The notes under the pieces: model-generated | Told to the model about the DNA's origin: nothing | Database searches by the model: none | Seen by the model: only the letters and a program-made list of their open reading frames with translations | Program-made: the position numbers and the translations under genes | NCBI RefSeq assembly: GCF_900106045.1 | Contig: NZ_LT629802.1 | Span: 4,092,001 to 4,156,000 of the forward strand | Reading direction: 5' to 3' | DNA: 64,000 nucleotides | Source: Pseudomonas mucidolens | GTDB taxonomy: Bacteria; Pseudomonadota; Gammaproteobacteria; Pseudomonadales; Pseudomonadaceae | Shown here: piece by piece, positions 54,017-63,422 of the stretch | Numbering within the stretch: the stretch's first letter is position 1 | How the letters are laid out: each line of letters starts with the position of its first letter

Positions 54017-54213
54017 ATCCCCGTTTCGTTGCGCAATGATCGGTGTAGTGCGCGAGTTTTTTCAGGCATCTGTCCAGAAAATCCAGCCATATTGAAAATT
54101 TACTTCAGTTGAAGGCGTTCTAGCCGATAACGCTCTACACCGCTGTACTGGCCTCCAATAACGACAACCTTCCAGTGCCGACAATGAAATAACTGCGTGC
54201 CTGGAGGCATTCG

Positions 54214-56133
54214 ATGAACAATTGGTTCGCCAACCTTAGCGTCAACCTGAAACTCGGCCTGGGCTTTGGCCTGGTGCTGGCCCTTACCTCGATCCTGGCC
54301 CTCACCGGCTGGACCAGCCTCGGGGGCCTGATCGACCGCAGCAACTGGATGAGCGACATCACTCAGCTCAACGCCTCTCTGACCAAGTTGCGCATCGTGC
54401 GCCTGCAATACATGCTGGCCAACGGCGACGAAAGCGTGGCGCAGAACGTGCAAACCAGTCTCGACGGGTTTTCCGCCCAGCAGCAAAAGTTGCTCAATAG
54501 CTTCAAGAGCCCGGAAAATCTCAAGTTGCTCAACGAGCAGAAAAGCATCATCACTGCTTACCAGCAGTCGCTGAACAAAATGCGCGAGGCTTACCGTAAC
54601 GGTAATGCCGCGCGCCAAACCATGGGCGACCGTGCCGAAGCCGCCAACGCGGCGATCAGTACACTGGAGCGTAACGTACGTCAGATGCCCGACAGTACCG
54701 AGCGTTTTGCCCAGTTCGAGGCCATCATCCAGGCCAAGGAACAGTTGCTGCTGGCCCGTTATGAAGTACGCGGCTACACCAGCAACGTCAACCCGGACAC
54801 CGAAGCGCGCGCCGCAGCGCAGGTCGAGACCGCGATCAACGGTTTGAAAGCGTTGAACAGCGTATTCGCTGCCACTCAGCGCACCGAACTGACAACCCTG
54901 GAAAACGCCCTCGGCGCCTATCGCAGTGCGGTGCAGGCGTACAAGGCCGCCAACGCCAATATCGTCCTGGCCCGCCAGGAAATGACCGTGCAGGGCGCAG
55001 ATATTGTTTCGCGCAGCGAAGCGCTGTATGCCATTCAACTGCAACGTCGCGACGCCGAAAGCGCCCAGGCCCGCAGCCTGCAATTGATCAGCACCCTCCT
55101 GGCGTTGCTGGTGGGCATCATCGCCGCCGTGATCATCACCCGGCAGATTACTCGTCCGCTGCAAGAGACCCTTGCCGTGGTCGAACGCATCGCGTCCGGT
55201 GACTTGAGCCATAACATCCAGGTCACCCGTCGTGACGAGCTGGGCGTCTTGCAACAAGGCATCCAGCGTATGGGCACCACCTTGCGCGAGCTGATCTCCG
55301 GCATCCGCGACGGTGTGACCCAGATCGCCAGCGCCGCCGAAGAATTGTCGGCGGTGACCGAGCAGACCAGCGCCGGGGTCAACAGTCAAAAGATCGAGAC
55401 CGATCAAGTGGCGACCGCGATGCACGAGATGACCGCCACCGTGCAAGAAGTGGCGCGCAATGCCGAGCAAGCCTCCCGAGCCGCCTCGGACGCCGACGGC
55501 GAAGCCCGCGCAGGCGACAAGGTGGTGGCCGAAGCCATCGCCCAGATCGAACGTCTGGCCGAGGAAGTGGCACGTTCCACCGACGCCATGGCGCACCTGC
55601 AACAAGAGAGCAACAAGATCGGCAGCGTGATGGACGTGATCAAGGCCGTGGCCGAACAGACCAACCTGTTGGCGCTCAACGCCGCCATCGAAGCCGCCCG
55701 CGCCGGTGAAGCCGGTCGTGGTTTTGCGGTGGTCGCCGACGAGGTCCGTGGCCTGGCCCAGCGCACGCAGAAATCCACCGAGGAAATCGAAGGTCTGGTC
55801 GCCGGTTTGCAGAACGGCACCCAGCAAGTGGCCAGCGTGATGAACAACAGTCGCAGCCTCACCGACAGCAGCGTCGAGCTGACGCGCAAGGCCGGCGTGT
55901 CACTGGAGAACATCACCCGCACGGTGTCGAACATCCAGTCGATGAACCAGCAGATTGCCGCCGCAGCCGAAGAGCAAAGCGCCGTGGCCGAAGAAATCAG
56001 CCGCAGCATCGTCAACGTGCGTGATGTGTCGGAACAGACCGCCACCGCCAGCGACGAGACAGCCAAGTCGAGTGTCGAACTGGCGCGCCTGGGCGGTCAG
56101 TTGCAGCAAATGGTCAGCCATTTCCGGGTGTAG
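54214..56133 (+). CDS. Methyl-accepting chemotaxis protein, HBM-type sensor
   Basis: A 639-residue chemoreceptor. The first membrane segment (about 12-33) is followed by a ~250-residue all-helical periplasmic domain whose size and composition fit the helical bimodular (HBM) ligand-binding type, then the second segment ([20 protein letters not shown]). A HAMP domain ([20 protein letters not shown]) leads to the signalling domain with the hairpin tip [22 protein letters not shown] receptors such as P. putida McpS bind TCA intermediates, but ligand here is unknown. GGAGG precedes the ATG. Confidence 0.93.
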   Translation: MNNWFANLSVNLKLGLGFGLVLALTSILALTGWTSLGGLIDRSNWMSDITQLNASLTKLRIVRLQYMLANGDESVAQNVQTSLDGFSAQQQKLLNSFKSPENLKLLNEQKSIITAYQQSLNKMREAYRNGNAARQTMGDRAEAANAAISTLERNVRQMPDSTERFAQFEAIIQAKEQLLLARYEVRGYTSNVNPDTEARAAAQVETAINGLKALNSVFAATQRTELTTLENALGAYRSAVQAYKAANANIVLARQEMTVQGADIVSRSEALYAIQLQRRDAESAQARSLQLISTLLALLVGIIAAVIITRQITRPLQETLAVVERIASGDLSHNIQVTRRDELGVLQQGIQRMGTTLRELISGIRDGVTQIASAAEELSAVTEQTSAGVNSQKIETDQVATAMHEMTATVQEVARNAEQASRAASDADGEARAGDKVVAEAIAQIERLAEEVARSTDAMAHLQQESNKIGSVMDVIKAVAEQTNLLALNAAIEAARAGEAGRGFAVVADEVRGLAQRTQKSTEEIEGLVAGLQNGTQQVASVMNNSRSLTDSSVELTRKAGVSLENITRTVSNIQSMNQQIAAAAEEQSAVAEEISRSIVNVRDVSEQTATASDETAKSSVELARLGGQLQQMVSHFRV

Positions 56134-56144
56134 ATACCCTGGCC

Positions 56145-56178
56145 CAAAAAAGCCGCCTCGGCTAAAACCGGGGCGGCT
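56145..56178 (-). terminator. Terminator of the 32-residue small gene
   Basis: On the minus strand AGCCGCCCCGG, loop TTTTAG, then CCGAGGCGGCT followed by six T. The stem has one mismatch. It starts 16 bp after the small-gene stop codon. The T run is only on this side, so it serves the minus-strand transcript rather than the chemoreceptor gene. Confidence 0.85.
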
Positions 56179-56193
56179 CCCGCGCATCAGACC

Positions 56194-56292
56194 TTAACGG
56201 TCATCAAAGCTGTCCCGCAGGAATTTCCACACGTGATAGACACGCAGGGAATTCACTACGAGGTCCCACGTACGTCGTGCAAACTTAGACAT
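56194..56292 (-). CDS. 32-residue small protein, strong RBS and terminator
   Basis: A short open frame of 33 codons beginning MSKFARRTWDLVVNS and ending FLRDSFDDR. A GGAGGG ribosome site lies 6-7 bp upstream of the ATG and a rho-independent terminator directly downstream. The peptide is cationic at the N-terminus, amphipathic/hydrophobic in the middle (WDLVVNSLRVYHVWKFL) and acidic at the end, so it may lie on the membrane. The SD sits in the loop and 3' arm of a small hairpin (56297-56316). I do not recognise the protein. Confidence 0.7.
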   Translation of the reverse strand: MSKFARRTWDLVVNSLRVYHVWKFLRDSFDDR

Positions 56293-56728
56293 ACTCGGCC
56301 CTCCAAGAGTTGGGCCTTACCTCCAGCACACTTACCGGAACACGTGGGCCTTCGGACGCTGGTCATCGCTTCCGTTGAGGCGGCCGGGCTTTGGTTCCTC
56401 CCGCATGAATCCGGCACGGATTACTAGCCCGTGGCGTTCGGTCCATAATTCGCGCGCATACCCAGCCCCCTACAAAACGACATCCATGGAACGGGGGTGA
56501 TACTAACCAACATCCTGATCGAAGGTGTGACGGGAGACGAGAAAGCTCTGCGCAGAGATCAGCTATTTGTTGCCAATTTTTGCCGCTACTTTTGAATAAC
56601 CCAGAGTGAAAAACATGAAAAGTATCGGCCGTCGTCAAGCCTTGCGTGATGCGATAATTGGCCGTATCCTTTTTGCAGGTCATTGCTTCCGTTGAGCTCG
56701 CAACCCCCGCATTTGCTGGGATTGCACT
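56293..56728 (-). other. Possible structured leader or ncRNA upstream of small gene
   Basis: No credible long gene. The open frame at 56363-56683 lacks a ribosome site and reads across GC-rich inverted pairs. Seen here are the GGCCC/GGGCC hairpin around the SD, several GGAGG/GGAGGT strings, and a 19-nt sequence present twice with one change (56361-56379 and 56678-56696, GGTCATYGCTTCCGTTGAG). This suggests a long 5' leader or small RNA. Confidence 0.45.
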
Positions 56729-56757
56729 AAAAAACCGCCCTACTAAGGCGGTTTTTT
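56729..56757. terminator. Bidirectional terminator after the glyoxalase gene
   Basis: AAAAAACCGCC, loop CTACTAA, GGCGGTTTTTT. Perfect 11-bp A/T-flanked hairpin 31 bp beyond the glyoxalase stop; works on either strand. Confidence 0.9.
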
Positions 56758-56787
56758 ATTGCCTGCATTTTTCCGCAGACGGCGGAC

Positions 56788-57156
56788 TCAATCCGCCATC
56801 TCTTCGACGAATACCACACGATTGCCAAACGGATCCTTGATGCTCATTTCCCGCGTGCCCCAGGCCGTTTCTTCGACCTCAGGTTTCGCATAGCGATAAT
56901 CCTTGGCCAGCAATTGCTGCTGGTACGTCGCAATACCTTCAATCTGAATCCGCACCGCTGCGCCCGGCGAAGCATCGCCATGATGTTCGGACAAGTGCAA
57001 CACACACGTTCCCGACGACACTTGCAGGTACAACGGGTAGTTCGCCTCGAACCGATGTTGCCAATCGACCTTGAACCCCAGGAAATCGACATAGAACTCG
57101 AGGGCCTTGGTCTCGTCGAAGATCCGCAGGATGGGGATGACTCTTCCTAAGTGCAT
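56788..57156 (-). CDS. Glyoxalase/bleomycin-resistance-fold protein
   Basis: A 122-residue VOC-superfamily protein. It starts MHLGRVIPILRIFDETKALE, then EFYVDFLGFKVDWQHRFE, with VLHLSEHHGD in the middle and MSIKDPFGNRVVFVEEM at the end: the two beta-alpha-beta-beta-beta modules of the fold. The glyoxalase-like metal-site residues H/E are plausible, but the reaction is unknown. The start at 57156 gives family length. It lies 30 bp downstream of the D-aminoacylase gene on the same strand and could be the last gene of that operon. Confidence 0.85.
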   Translation of the reverse strand: MHLGRVIPILRIFDETKALEFYVDFLGFKVDWQHRFEANYPLYLQVSSGTCVLHLSEHHGDASPGAAVRIQIEGIATYQQQLLAKDYRYAKPEVEETAWGTREMSIKDPFGNRVVFVEEMAD

Positions 57157-57185
57157 GCGGGTGACTCCCTGTTCGTGAGCCGCCA

Positions 57186-58649
57186 CTATAGAGTCTTGAA
57201 GCCCTCTCGCAAATCCCCGCTGCGTAGCAAAAAACGCCCCGCCCGCTGACCGTTCGCCTGACCATCGCGGTAACTCAACACCCCGTTGATCCACACGCCG
57301 TCGATCCCTTCGGCGGCGCGCTGAGGGTCTTTGAAGTCAGCCACATCCCTCACCCGTAGTGGATCAAACAGCACCAGGTCAGCCCAGTACCCTTCGCGGA
57401 TCTCACCCCGTTGCGACAAGCCAAACCGCGCCGCCGACAACCCGGTCATTTTGTGTACTGCGGTGTGCAGCGGGAACAGTCCCAGGTCACGGCTGAAATG
57501 CCCGAGCACCCGTGGGAATGCGCCCCACAACCGCGGATGAGGGAATGGGTCCTCTGGCAGGCCGTCCGAACCGACCATCGACAACGGGTGCGCGAGGATG
57601 CGTTGTACATCGGCCTCATCCATCCCGTAATACACCGCCCCCGCCGGCTGCAGGCGACGGGCGGCGTCGATCAGCGACACGTTCCATTGCGCCGCGATGT
57701 CCTGCAGGTCCCGGCCGCCCATGTCCGGGTGCGGTGTCGACCAGGTGATGGTAATTCGGAAGGCATCGGTGACTTGCTTGAGGTCCAGGGTCGAGGAACT
57801 CGCCGCGTAGGGGTAGCAATCGCAGCCCACCGGATGGTTCTTCGCCGCCTGCTCCAACGACGCCAGCAACTGCGGGCTGCGCCCCCAATTACCAGCGCCG
57901 GCGCATTTGAGGTGGGAGATGATCACCGGTGCCCGGGCATGACGACCGATCAGGAAGGCTTCGTCCATGGCCTCCAGCACCGGTTCAAATTCGCTGCGCA
58001 AATGGGTGGTGTACACCGCGCCATACGCCGTCAGTTCTTCGCTCAGTTGCAGCACTTCATCCGTTTCGGCGCTATAGGCGCTGGCGTAGGCCAGGCCGGT
58101 GGACAAGCCCAGGGCGCCGGCCTCCAGGCTTTCGTGCAATTGCTCACGCATCGCGGCGATTTCGCCGGGCGTCGCGCTGCGATGCAGATCGTCCATATGG
58201 TTGCTGCGCAACGCCGTGTGGCCAATCAGGGCCGCGACATTCAGCGCTGGCCGGGCGTTTTGCACCGCGACACGGTAGTCGACAAAACGCGGATAGACGA
58301 ACGCCTCGGCACTGCCCAGCAAGTTCATCGGGTCGGATGGATCACCCCGCAGACTCACCGGCGAGGCGCTGATGCCACAGTTACCGACGATGACCGTGGT
58401 CACCCCCTGGCTGAGTTTGGGCAGCATCTGCGGCTGACGGATCACCACGCTGTCATCGTGGGTATGCACGTCGATAAAGCCCGGGGCGAGGACCTGCCCG
58501 GCGACGTCGAATTCATGCTCGGCACTGGCGCCTGACAGGTCGCCGATCTTTGCGATGCGCCCATCCAGCAACGCCACATCGGCGACATAAGCCGGCGCGT
58601 TGCTGCCATCAATCACCTGCGCGTTGCGGATCAGCGTGTGGTACTTCAT
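57186..58649 (-). CDS. N-acyl-D-amino-acid deacylase
   Basis: A 487-residue amidohydrolase that releases D-amino acids from N-acyl derivatives. The metal motif VLAPGFIDVHTHDDS (about residues 52-66), SQGVTTVIVGNCGISASP with the bridging-ligand Cys, GLSTGLAYASA, ISHLKCAG and MVGSDGLPEDPFPHPR with the catalytic Asp are typical. The C-terminal beta domain is GEIREGYWADLVLFDP. The ATG at 58649 is 1 bp from the preceding regulator gene, so they are co-transcribed with the GntP transporter. Confidence 0.93.
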   Translation of the reverse strand: MKYHTLIRNAQVIDGSNAPAYVADVALLDGRIAKIGDLSGASAEHEFDVAGQVLAPGFIDVHTHDDSVVIRQPQMLPKLSQGVTTVIVGNCGISASPVSLRGDPSDPMNLLGSAEAFVYPRFVDYRVAVQNARPALNVAALIGHTALRSNHMDDLHRSATPGEIAAMREQLHESLEAGALGLSTGLAYASAYSAETDEVLQLSEELTAYGAVYTTHLRSEFEPVLEAMDEAFLIGRHARAPVIISHLKCAGAGNWGRSPQLLASLEQAAKNHPVGCDCYPYAASSSTLDLKQVTDAFRITITWSTPHPDMGGRDLQDIAAQWNVSLIDAARRLQPAGAVYYGMDEADVQRILAHPLSMVGSDGLPEDPFPHPRLWGAFPRVLGHFSRDLGLFPLHTAVHKMTGLSAARFGLSQRGEIREGYWADLVLFDPLRVRDVADFKDPQRAAEGIDGVWINGVLSYRDGQANGQRAGRFLLRSGDLREGFKTL

Positions 58650-58650
58650 C

Positions 58651-59511
58651 TCAGTCTCCCAGCGGCAGGCAATCGGCGCCGCCGCGATAATCGTCCAGGG
58701 CCAGCTTGATCCGACGCAGGCGTTCCTGGTTGTCGTCCGGCTTGACCAGCGCCAGTTCGGTGGCGAGTACGTCGATCGCCAGCAACATGCCGTAACGCGC
58801 CGCGGTGGGCTTGTAGATAAAACTGGTTTCGGCCGGTTGCAGCGCCAGCACCACATCCGCCAAGTGCGCCAGCGGCGAATCGGCGAGGGTGATGGCGATA
58901 ATCCGCGCGCCGTAGTTGCTGGCCAGTTCCACCACCCCCAGCAGCTCAGGTGTGAGGCCCGTCAGGGAGCACACCATCAACACATGTTCCGGTCCCAGGG
59001 TGGCGGCCGTTACGCGCATCATCACCGGATCGTGGCAAGCGGCAATCGGATATCCCAGACGCACCAGACGGACCTGCAACTCCTCGCTGCACAGGCTCGA
59101 TGGCCCGCCCATGCCGAATGCATGAATCATCTGCGCCTTGCCCAGCAGTCGCACGGCGTCGACAAAGCTGCTCTGCTGGAAGCCCGACAGATGCTGGCGC
59201 AAGGTCAATTCGATATCACCGAGGATTTGCCGATGAAACGCCGACTGCTCAGGCAAACCCGCCGGGTCCAGAAAGCGACTGCCCACGCCACTGGCCTGGG
59301 CCAATTGCAGTCGCAGGTCGCGCAAGTCACGGCAGCCGACACTGCGGGCAAAGCGCGACAGGGTGGCGGTACTGACTTCGGCCCGCTGCGACAACGCTTC
59401 CAGGCTGGCGGACGCGGCGAAGCCGACATCCTCGAGCATCAGCCTGGCGATACGCCCTTCGCCGGCGCTGAACGAATCCTGACGGGCGCGGATCTGGTAG
59501 AGGATATCCAT
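58651..59511 (-). CDS. MurR/RpiR-family regulator
   Basis: A 286-residue regulator with an N-terminal RpiR helix-turn-helix (SLEALSQRAEVSTATLSRFA, RSVGCRDLRDLRLQLA) and a C-terminal SIS sugar-phosphate-binding domain (AQMIHAFGMGGPSSLCSEEL, VLMVCSLTGLTPELLGVVEL). It sits between transporter and deacylase genes of one operon, so it likely controls them. A candidate operator lies before the transporter gene. Confidence 0.9.
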   Translation of the reverse strand: MDILYQIRARQDSFSAGEGRIARLMLEDVGFAASASLEALSQRAEVSTATLSRFARSVGCRDLRDLRLQLAQASGVGSRFLDPAGLPEQSAFHRQILGDIELTLRQHLSGFQQSSFVDAVRLLGKAQMIHAFGMGGPSSLCSEELQVRLVRLGYPIAACHDPVMMRVTAATLGPEHVLMVCSLTGLTPELLGVVELASNYGARIIAITLADSPLAHLADVVLALQPAETSFIYKPTAARYGMLLAIDVLATELALVKPDDNQERLRRIKLALDDYRGGADCLPLGD

Positions 59512-59523
59512 GCGGTCTCCGGG

Positions 59524-60873
59524 TTACAGCAGACAGGACAGAGCATAAGTCAGACCGAACGCGACCAGGGAAATCAAGGTCTCCAGCACGGTCCAGGTCT
59601 TGAAGGTCTGGATCACCGTCATATTGAAGTATTCCTTGATCAGCCAGAAGCCGCCGTCATTGACGTGGGAAAAAATTACCGAGCCAGCACCGGTCGCCAG
59701 CACCAGCAGTTCCGGGTGTGGATAACCCAGGCCCAGGGCAACTGGCGCGACTACGCCTGAAGCGGTGGTCATGGCCACCGTCGCGGACCCCGTGGCGATA
59801 CGCATCAATGCCGCAAACAGCCAGCCCATCACCAGCGGCGACAAGTTGAAGGCGTTGGCCAGGCCGAGAATTTCATGGGTGACGCCCGCATCCACCAGAA
59901 TCCGGTTGAGCCCTCCTCCAGCGCCCACCAGCAAGGTAATGCTGGCGGTCGGCGCCAGGCATTCGTTGGTGAACTTGAGGATCGACTCGCGATTGAAGCC
60001 TTGCGCCAGGCCCAGCGTCCAGAAGCTCACCAACGTCGCCACCAGCAAGGCGATCACCGAGTTGCCGATAAACAACAGGAACTGGTTGAAGGCCGTGCCG
60101 GGTGTGGAGATCAAGTTGGCCCAACCGCCGATCATCATCAACACCACCGGCAACAGGATGGTGCCCATGGTCAGGGCAAAACTCGGCAAGCGGGTGCGCG
60201 GCTCACGGTCGATGAACTGGCGTTCCAGCGGGTTTTCGGCGGGCAGGTGGATGCGTGGCACGATGAACTTTGCGTACACCGGGCCAGCAATGATCGCGGT
60301 CGGAATACCGATCAGGATCGCGTAGAGCACGGTTTGCCCGACCGAAGCGTCATAGGCCAGCACAGCCATCATCGCGGCCGGGTGCGGCGGCACCAACGCA
60401 TGCACCACCGACAAGCCGGCGACCATTGGCAGGCCAACCATCAGAATCGACACCCCGACACGCCGGGCCACGGTAAAGGCAATCGGTACCAGCAGCACAA
60501 AACCGACTTCGAAAAACAACGGCAGCCCCACCAGGAATGCGATGCACACCATCGCCCAATGGGCGTTGCGCTCACCGAAGCGGTCGATCAGCGTACGTGC
60601 GACCTGCTCGGCGCCACCGGACTCGGCCATCATCTTGCCAAGCATGGTGCCCAGGGCCACCACCAGCGCGATATGCCCCAGGGTCTTGCCGACGCCGGCC
60701 TCGTAGGAACCCATGATCGTATCCGCCGGCATCCCGGCCAGCAGCGCCAGGCCAATGGACACCAGGGTGATGACGATAAACGGGTTGAGCCGATAACGTG
60801 CGATCAGCACGATCAATGCAATGATGGCGATGGCAGCGTATGCCAATAACCAAAAGCCCGGTGATGCGGCCAT
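59524..60873 (-). CDS. GntP-family gluconate/D-amino-acid:H+ symporter
   Basis: A 449-residue permease of about twelve to fourteen segments with the GntP motifs ALGTMLGKMMAESGGAEQVA, GLPLFFEVGFVLLVPIAF, HALVPPHPAAMMAV and ATGSATVAMTTASGVVAP. First gene of the operon GntP-RpiR-deacylase. In this setting uptake of an N-acyl-D-amino acid or related acid is likelier than gluconate, but this is inference. AGGAG lies 6 bp before the chosen ATG. Confidence 0.9.
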   Translation of the reverse strand: MAASPGFWLLAYAAIAIIALIVLIARYRLNPFIVITLVSIGLALLAGMPADTIMGSYEAGVGKTLGHIALVVALGTMLGKMMAESGGAEQVARTLIDRFGERNAHWAMVCIAFLVGLPLFFEVGFVLLVPIAFTVARRVGVSILMVGLPMVAGLSVVHALVPPHPAAMMAVLAYDASVGQTVLYAILIGIPTAIIAGPVYAKFIVPRIHLPAENPLERQFIDREPRTRLPSFALTMGTILLPVVLMMIGGWANLISTPGTAFNQFLLFIGNSVIALLVATLVSFWTLGLAQGFNRESILKFTNECLAPTASITLLVGAGGGLNRILVDAGVTHEILGLANAFNLSPLVMGWLFAALMRIATGSATVAMTTASGVVAPVALGLGYPHPELLVLATGAGSVIFSHVNDGGFWLIKEYFNMTVIQTFKTWTVLETLISLVAFGLTYALSCLL

Positions 60874-60953
60874 GCGGTACTCCTCGGAAAGGGTCACGTC
60901 GAATATGTTGTGAAACTCATAAATCATTACCGAGGAACATTTTCAAACTTTAT

Positions 60954-60966
60954 GAAAGTAATTTTC
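60954..60966. promoter_or_regulatory. Candidate RpiR operator
   Basis: GAAAGTAATTTTC, a near-palindrome of the GAAA-N5-TTTC type favoured by RpiR-family proteins, 81 bp before the GntP gene. A flanking ACTTT-ATG-AAAGT (60948-60960) overlaps it. Confidence 0.45.
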
Positions 60967-61122
60967 GTCAACAGGCACGTACTGTCGCGCAGGGATATGC
61001 CTGCAGGCACACGATGAAAATCAGGGGTTCGTTCTTACATGAGGATTGGCCCGCCGCAGGAAACTCGAATGCCGACGCCAGGTCATACATTGCAACCGAA
61101 TCACCCTCAGGATAAGCAGCCC

Positions 61123-61506
61123 ATGAAAGCTCATACCCTCGCCATCAGCGCGCTATTGTTGGCCTTGTGCGGCACCGCGTCAGCCGCCGACAGCAGTCCG
61201 GCGCTGCAAAAATGCATGGACAACGCCAACACCACGGCCGCTATGGTCGACTGCAATACCCGTGAAACCAAGGTTCAGGACAAGCGGCTGAACACCGCGT
61301 ACAAAGCCGCCATGGCCGCTCAGGAGGGTGCACGCAAACAGCAGCTGCAGGACGTGCAGCGCCTGTGGATCAAGTACCGGGATGCCAATTGTGCGTTTGC
61401 CGGCTCCGCGTCGGGCGGCAGCATCGATCAGGTCAACGGCTCCGGGTGCATGCTGGACATGACCCAGACCCGTGCCGAGGAACTGGAAAACCTCGTCCGC
61501 CCCTGA
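61123..61506 (+). CDS. LprI-like (DUF1311) secreted protein
   Basis: A 127-residue secreted protein with signal peptide MKAHTLAISALLLALCGTASA. The mature part has the DUF1311/LprI pattern of conserved cysteines and helices: KCMDNANTTAAMVDCNTRET, LNTAYKAAMA, VQRLWIKYRDANCAF and GSGCMLDMTQTRAEELE. Some family members inhibit lysozyme. It is monocistronic and divergent from the GntP operon. Confidence 0.87.
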   Translation: MKAHTLAISALLLALCGTASAADSSPALQKCMDNANTTAAMVDCNTRETKVQDKRLNTAYKAAMAAQEGARKQQLQDVQRLWIKYRDANCAFAGSASGGSIDQVNGSGCMLDMTQTRAEELENLVRP

Positions 61507-61568
61507 CTCACATGTGCCTGCGCGCCTGCCAGCCCTGATGCAACCCTTGTGGTAAATGGGGCTTGTCT

Positions 61569-61694
61569 TGTGGCGAGGGAGCTTGTCCCCGTAGGGCTGC
61601 GCAGCAGCCCTAAAACCTGCCACCGAGTACAGTTCAGAAGAAATGCGTCGAGTTCATTGAGCGCTGCTGCGCAGCGCAACGGGGGACAAGCCCC
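61569..61694. repeat. Second-type extragenic palindrome
   Basis: TGTGGCGAGGGAGCTTGTCC at the left end and GGGGGACAAGCCCC at the right end are inverted, with internal GGGCTGCGCAGCAGCCC (perfect short palindrome) and GCGCTGCTGCGCAGCGC. This is the GTGGCGAGGGAGCTTG class of Pseudomonas repeat, different from copies A-C. Confidence 0.8.
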
Positions 61695-61715
61695 AATGCC
61701 GTTCAGTTAAGGTTT

Positions 61716-61817
61716 TTGTAGGAGCGAGCTTGCTCGCGAAAAACGTCAACGATGACGAGTGTTTCCTGAATAAACGCGGCGCCTATGAGTTCTTCGCGAG
61801 CAAGCTCGCTCCTACAA
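61716..61817. repeat. REPIN copy C (inverted relative to A and B)
   Basis: TTGTAGGAGCGAGCTTGCTC at the left and GAGCAAGCTCGCTCCTACAA at the right are complementary, giving a very long stem around a middle that contains GTTTCCTGAATAAACGCGGC. The middle is the reverse complement of that in copy A. With the preceding repeat it fills the 388-bp gap, which has no gene. Confidence 0.9.
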
Positions 61818-61894
61818 ATAGCTTTAACTGAACGGCATTAGGACGAGCCCCCGCCACAATGGTAACCATGCTCCCGGTTGAGCAGGAGTTGTGG

Positions 61895-63340
61895 CTAGTC
61901 ATGACCCACCCGTGCGCGCTTGAGCAGTTTTTTGCAGCGCTCTGACAAATGCAGCACCCGCAGATGCTTGCCAGCCTTGGTGTAACGCTCACGCAGGGTC
62001 ATCAGCGCGGCAATGGCTGAGTAGTCGACAAAACTCAGGTGCCGACAATCCAGGGTCACCTGCTCCGGATCATTGGCCGGGTCGAACTGATTGAGAAACG
62101 GCGTGGTCGAGGCAAAGAACAAGGTGCCGTGCAGGCGATAGAGCTTGCTGCCGTCGGCTTCCAGATGCTCGTCGGCGTACAGCTCGCGGGTCTGTTGCCA
62201 GGCAAAATTGAGCGCCGCGATTACAATCCCGCAGAGCACCGCAGTGGCCAGGTCGGTGAAGACCGTGATCACGGTCACCGCGATGATCACCAGCACGTCG
62301 TTCAGCGGTACCTTATTGATCACCCGCAGCGAGGCCCAGGCGAAGGTCTGCTGGGACACCACAAACATCACCCCGACCAGTGCAGCCAGCGGGATCCGCT
62401 CGATCAGCGGCGACAGAAACAGGATAAACAACAGGATCATGACCCCGGCGAATACCCCGGAGAATCGTCCGCGTCCACCGGAACTGAGGTTGATCACCGT
62501 CTGCCCGATCATCGCGCAACCGCCCATCCCGCCGAACACTCCGGAGACCATGTTGGCGGCACCCAGCGCCACGCTTTCGCGGTCCGGGAAACCACGGCTC
62601 TCGGTGATTTCGTCGGTGAGGTTGAGGGTCAGCAGGGTTTCCAGCAAGCCGACCATGGCCATCAAGAACGCATAAGGCGCGATGATGCCGAGGGTTTCCA
62701 GGGTCCACGGAATCTGCGGCAAGGCAAAGCTCGGCAGGCCGCCGGCGATATGCGCCATATCGCCCAAGGTGCGCGTGGGCAGGCCCAGCAGGTACACCGC
62801 CAACCCTACGCCAAGGATCGCCACCAAGGCCGGCGGCACCGCCCGGGTCAGGCGCGGCAGCAGATAGACGATAGCCATGGTCGCAATCACCAGCCCGGTC
62901 ATCACATACAACGCTGTGCCGCTAAGCCAGGTTTCGCCGCTCTTGAAGTGTTCAAGCTGGGCCAGGGCGATGATGATCGCCAGGCCATTGACGAAACCCA
63001 GCATCACCGGGTGCGGCACCATGCGTACAAGCTTGCCCAGGCGCAGCAGGCCGAAGGCGACCATGATCAAGCCGCCCAGCAACACCGTGGCCAACAAGTA
63101 CTCCACGCCGTGTTGCACCACCAGCGCGACGATCACCACCGCCATCGATCCCGCTGCACCGGAGACCATGCCCGGCCGACCGCCGAACAATGCGGTCAGG
63201 GTGCAAATGATGAATGCGCCGTAGAGCCCCATCAACGGATTGAGGTGGGCCACCAGGGCGAAGGCGATGCATTCGGGCAGCAAAGCGAAAGAGGTGGTGA
63301 GTCCGGCCAAGGCGTCGGTGCGCAGACGAGTGAGTTTCAT
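61895..63340 (-). CDS. SulP-family anion transporter with STAS domain
   Basis: A 481-residue inner-membrane transporter with SulP core of about 12-14 segments (ALLPECIAFALVAHLNPLMG, RPGMVSGAAGSMAVVIVAL, SVALGAANMVSGVFGGMGGC) followed by a C-terminal STAS domain (VTLDCRHLSFVDYSAIAAL). Substrate is an inorganic or organic anion such as sulfate or bicarbonate; sequence alone does not decide. No carbonic-anhydrase gene is adjacent. Confidence 0.9.
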   Translation of the reverse strand: MKLTRLRTDALAGLTTSFALLPECIAFALVAHLNPLMGLYGAFIICTLTALFGGRPGMVSGAAGSMAVVIVALVVQHGVEYLLATVLLGGLIMVAFGLLRLGKLVRMVPHPVMLGFVNGLAIIIALAQLEHFKSGETWLSGTALYVMTGLVIATMAIVYLLPRLTRAVPPALVAILGVGLAVYLLGLPTRTLGDMAHIAGGLPSFALPQIPWTLETLGIIAPYAFLMAMVGLLETLLTLNLTDEITESRGFPDRESVALGAANMVSGVFGGMGGCAMIGQTVINLSSGGRGRFSGVFAGVMILLFILFLSPLIERIPLAALVGVMFVVSQQTFAWASLRVINKVPLNDVLVIIAVTVITVFTDLATAVLCGIVIAALNFAWQQTRELYADEHLEADGSKLYRLHGTLFFASTTPFLNQFDPANDPEQVTLDCRHLSFVDYSAIAALMTLRERYTKAGKHLRVLHLSERCKKLLKRARVGHD

Positions 63341-63422
63341 GGATTACCGGGGCGTCGCGGAAAATGAGGGGCGGATGGTACGGAATTGAGCGAAGCGGGG
63401 CCAGCGCTGCTGATCGCTGCCG

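Noticed and set aside
54100..55827. 575-codon open frame antisense to the chemoreceptor
   Set aside because: It mirrors the biased codon use of the high-GC gene on the other strand, with no ribosome site or family match.
56363..56683. 106-codon minus-strand frame upstream of the small gene
   Set aside because: No ribosome site and irregular composition; better explained as leader sequence.
62039..63367. 442-codon open frame antisense to the SulP gene
   Set aside because: His/Gln/Arg-rich composition typical of a reverse-strand shadow; the SulP protein is unambiguous.
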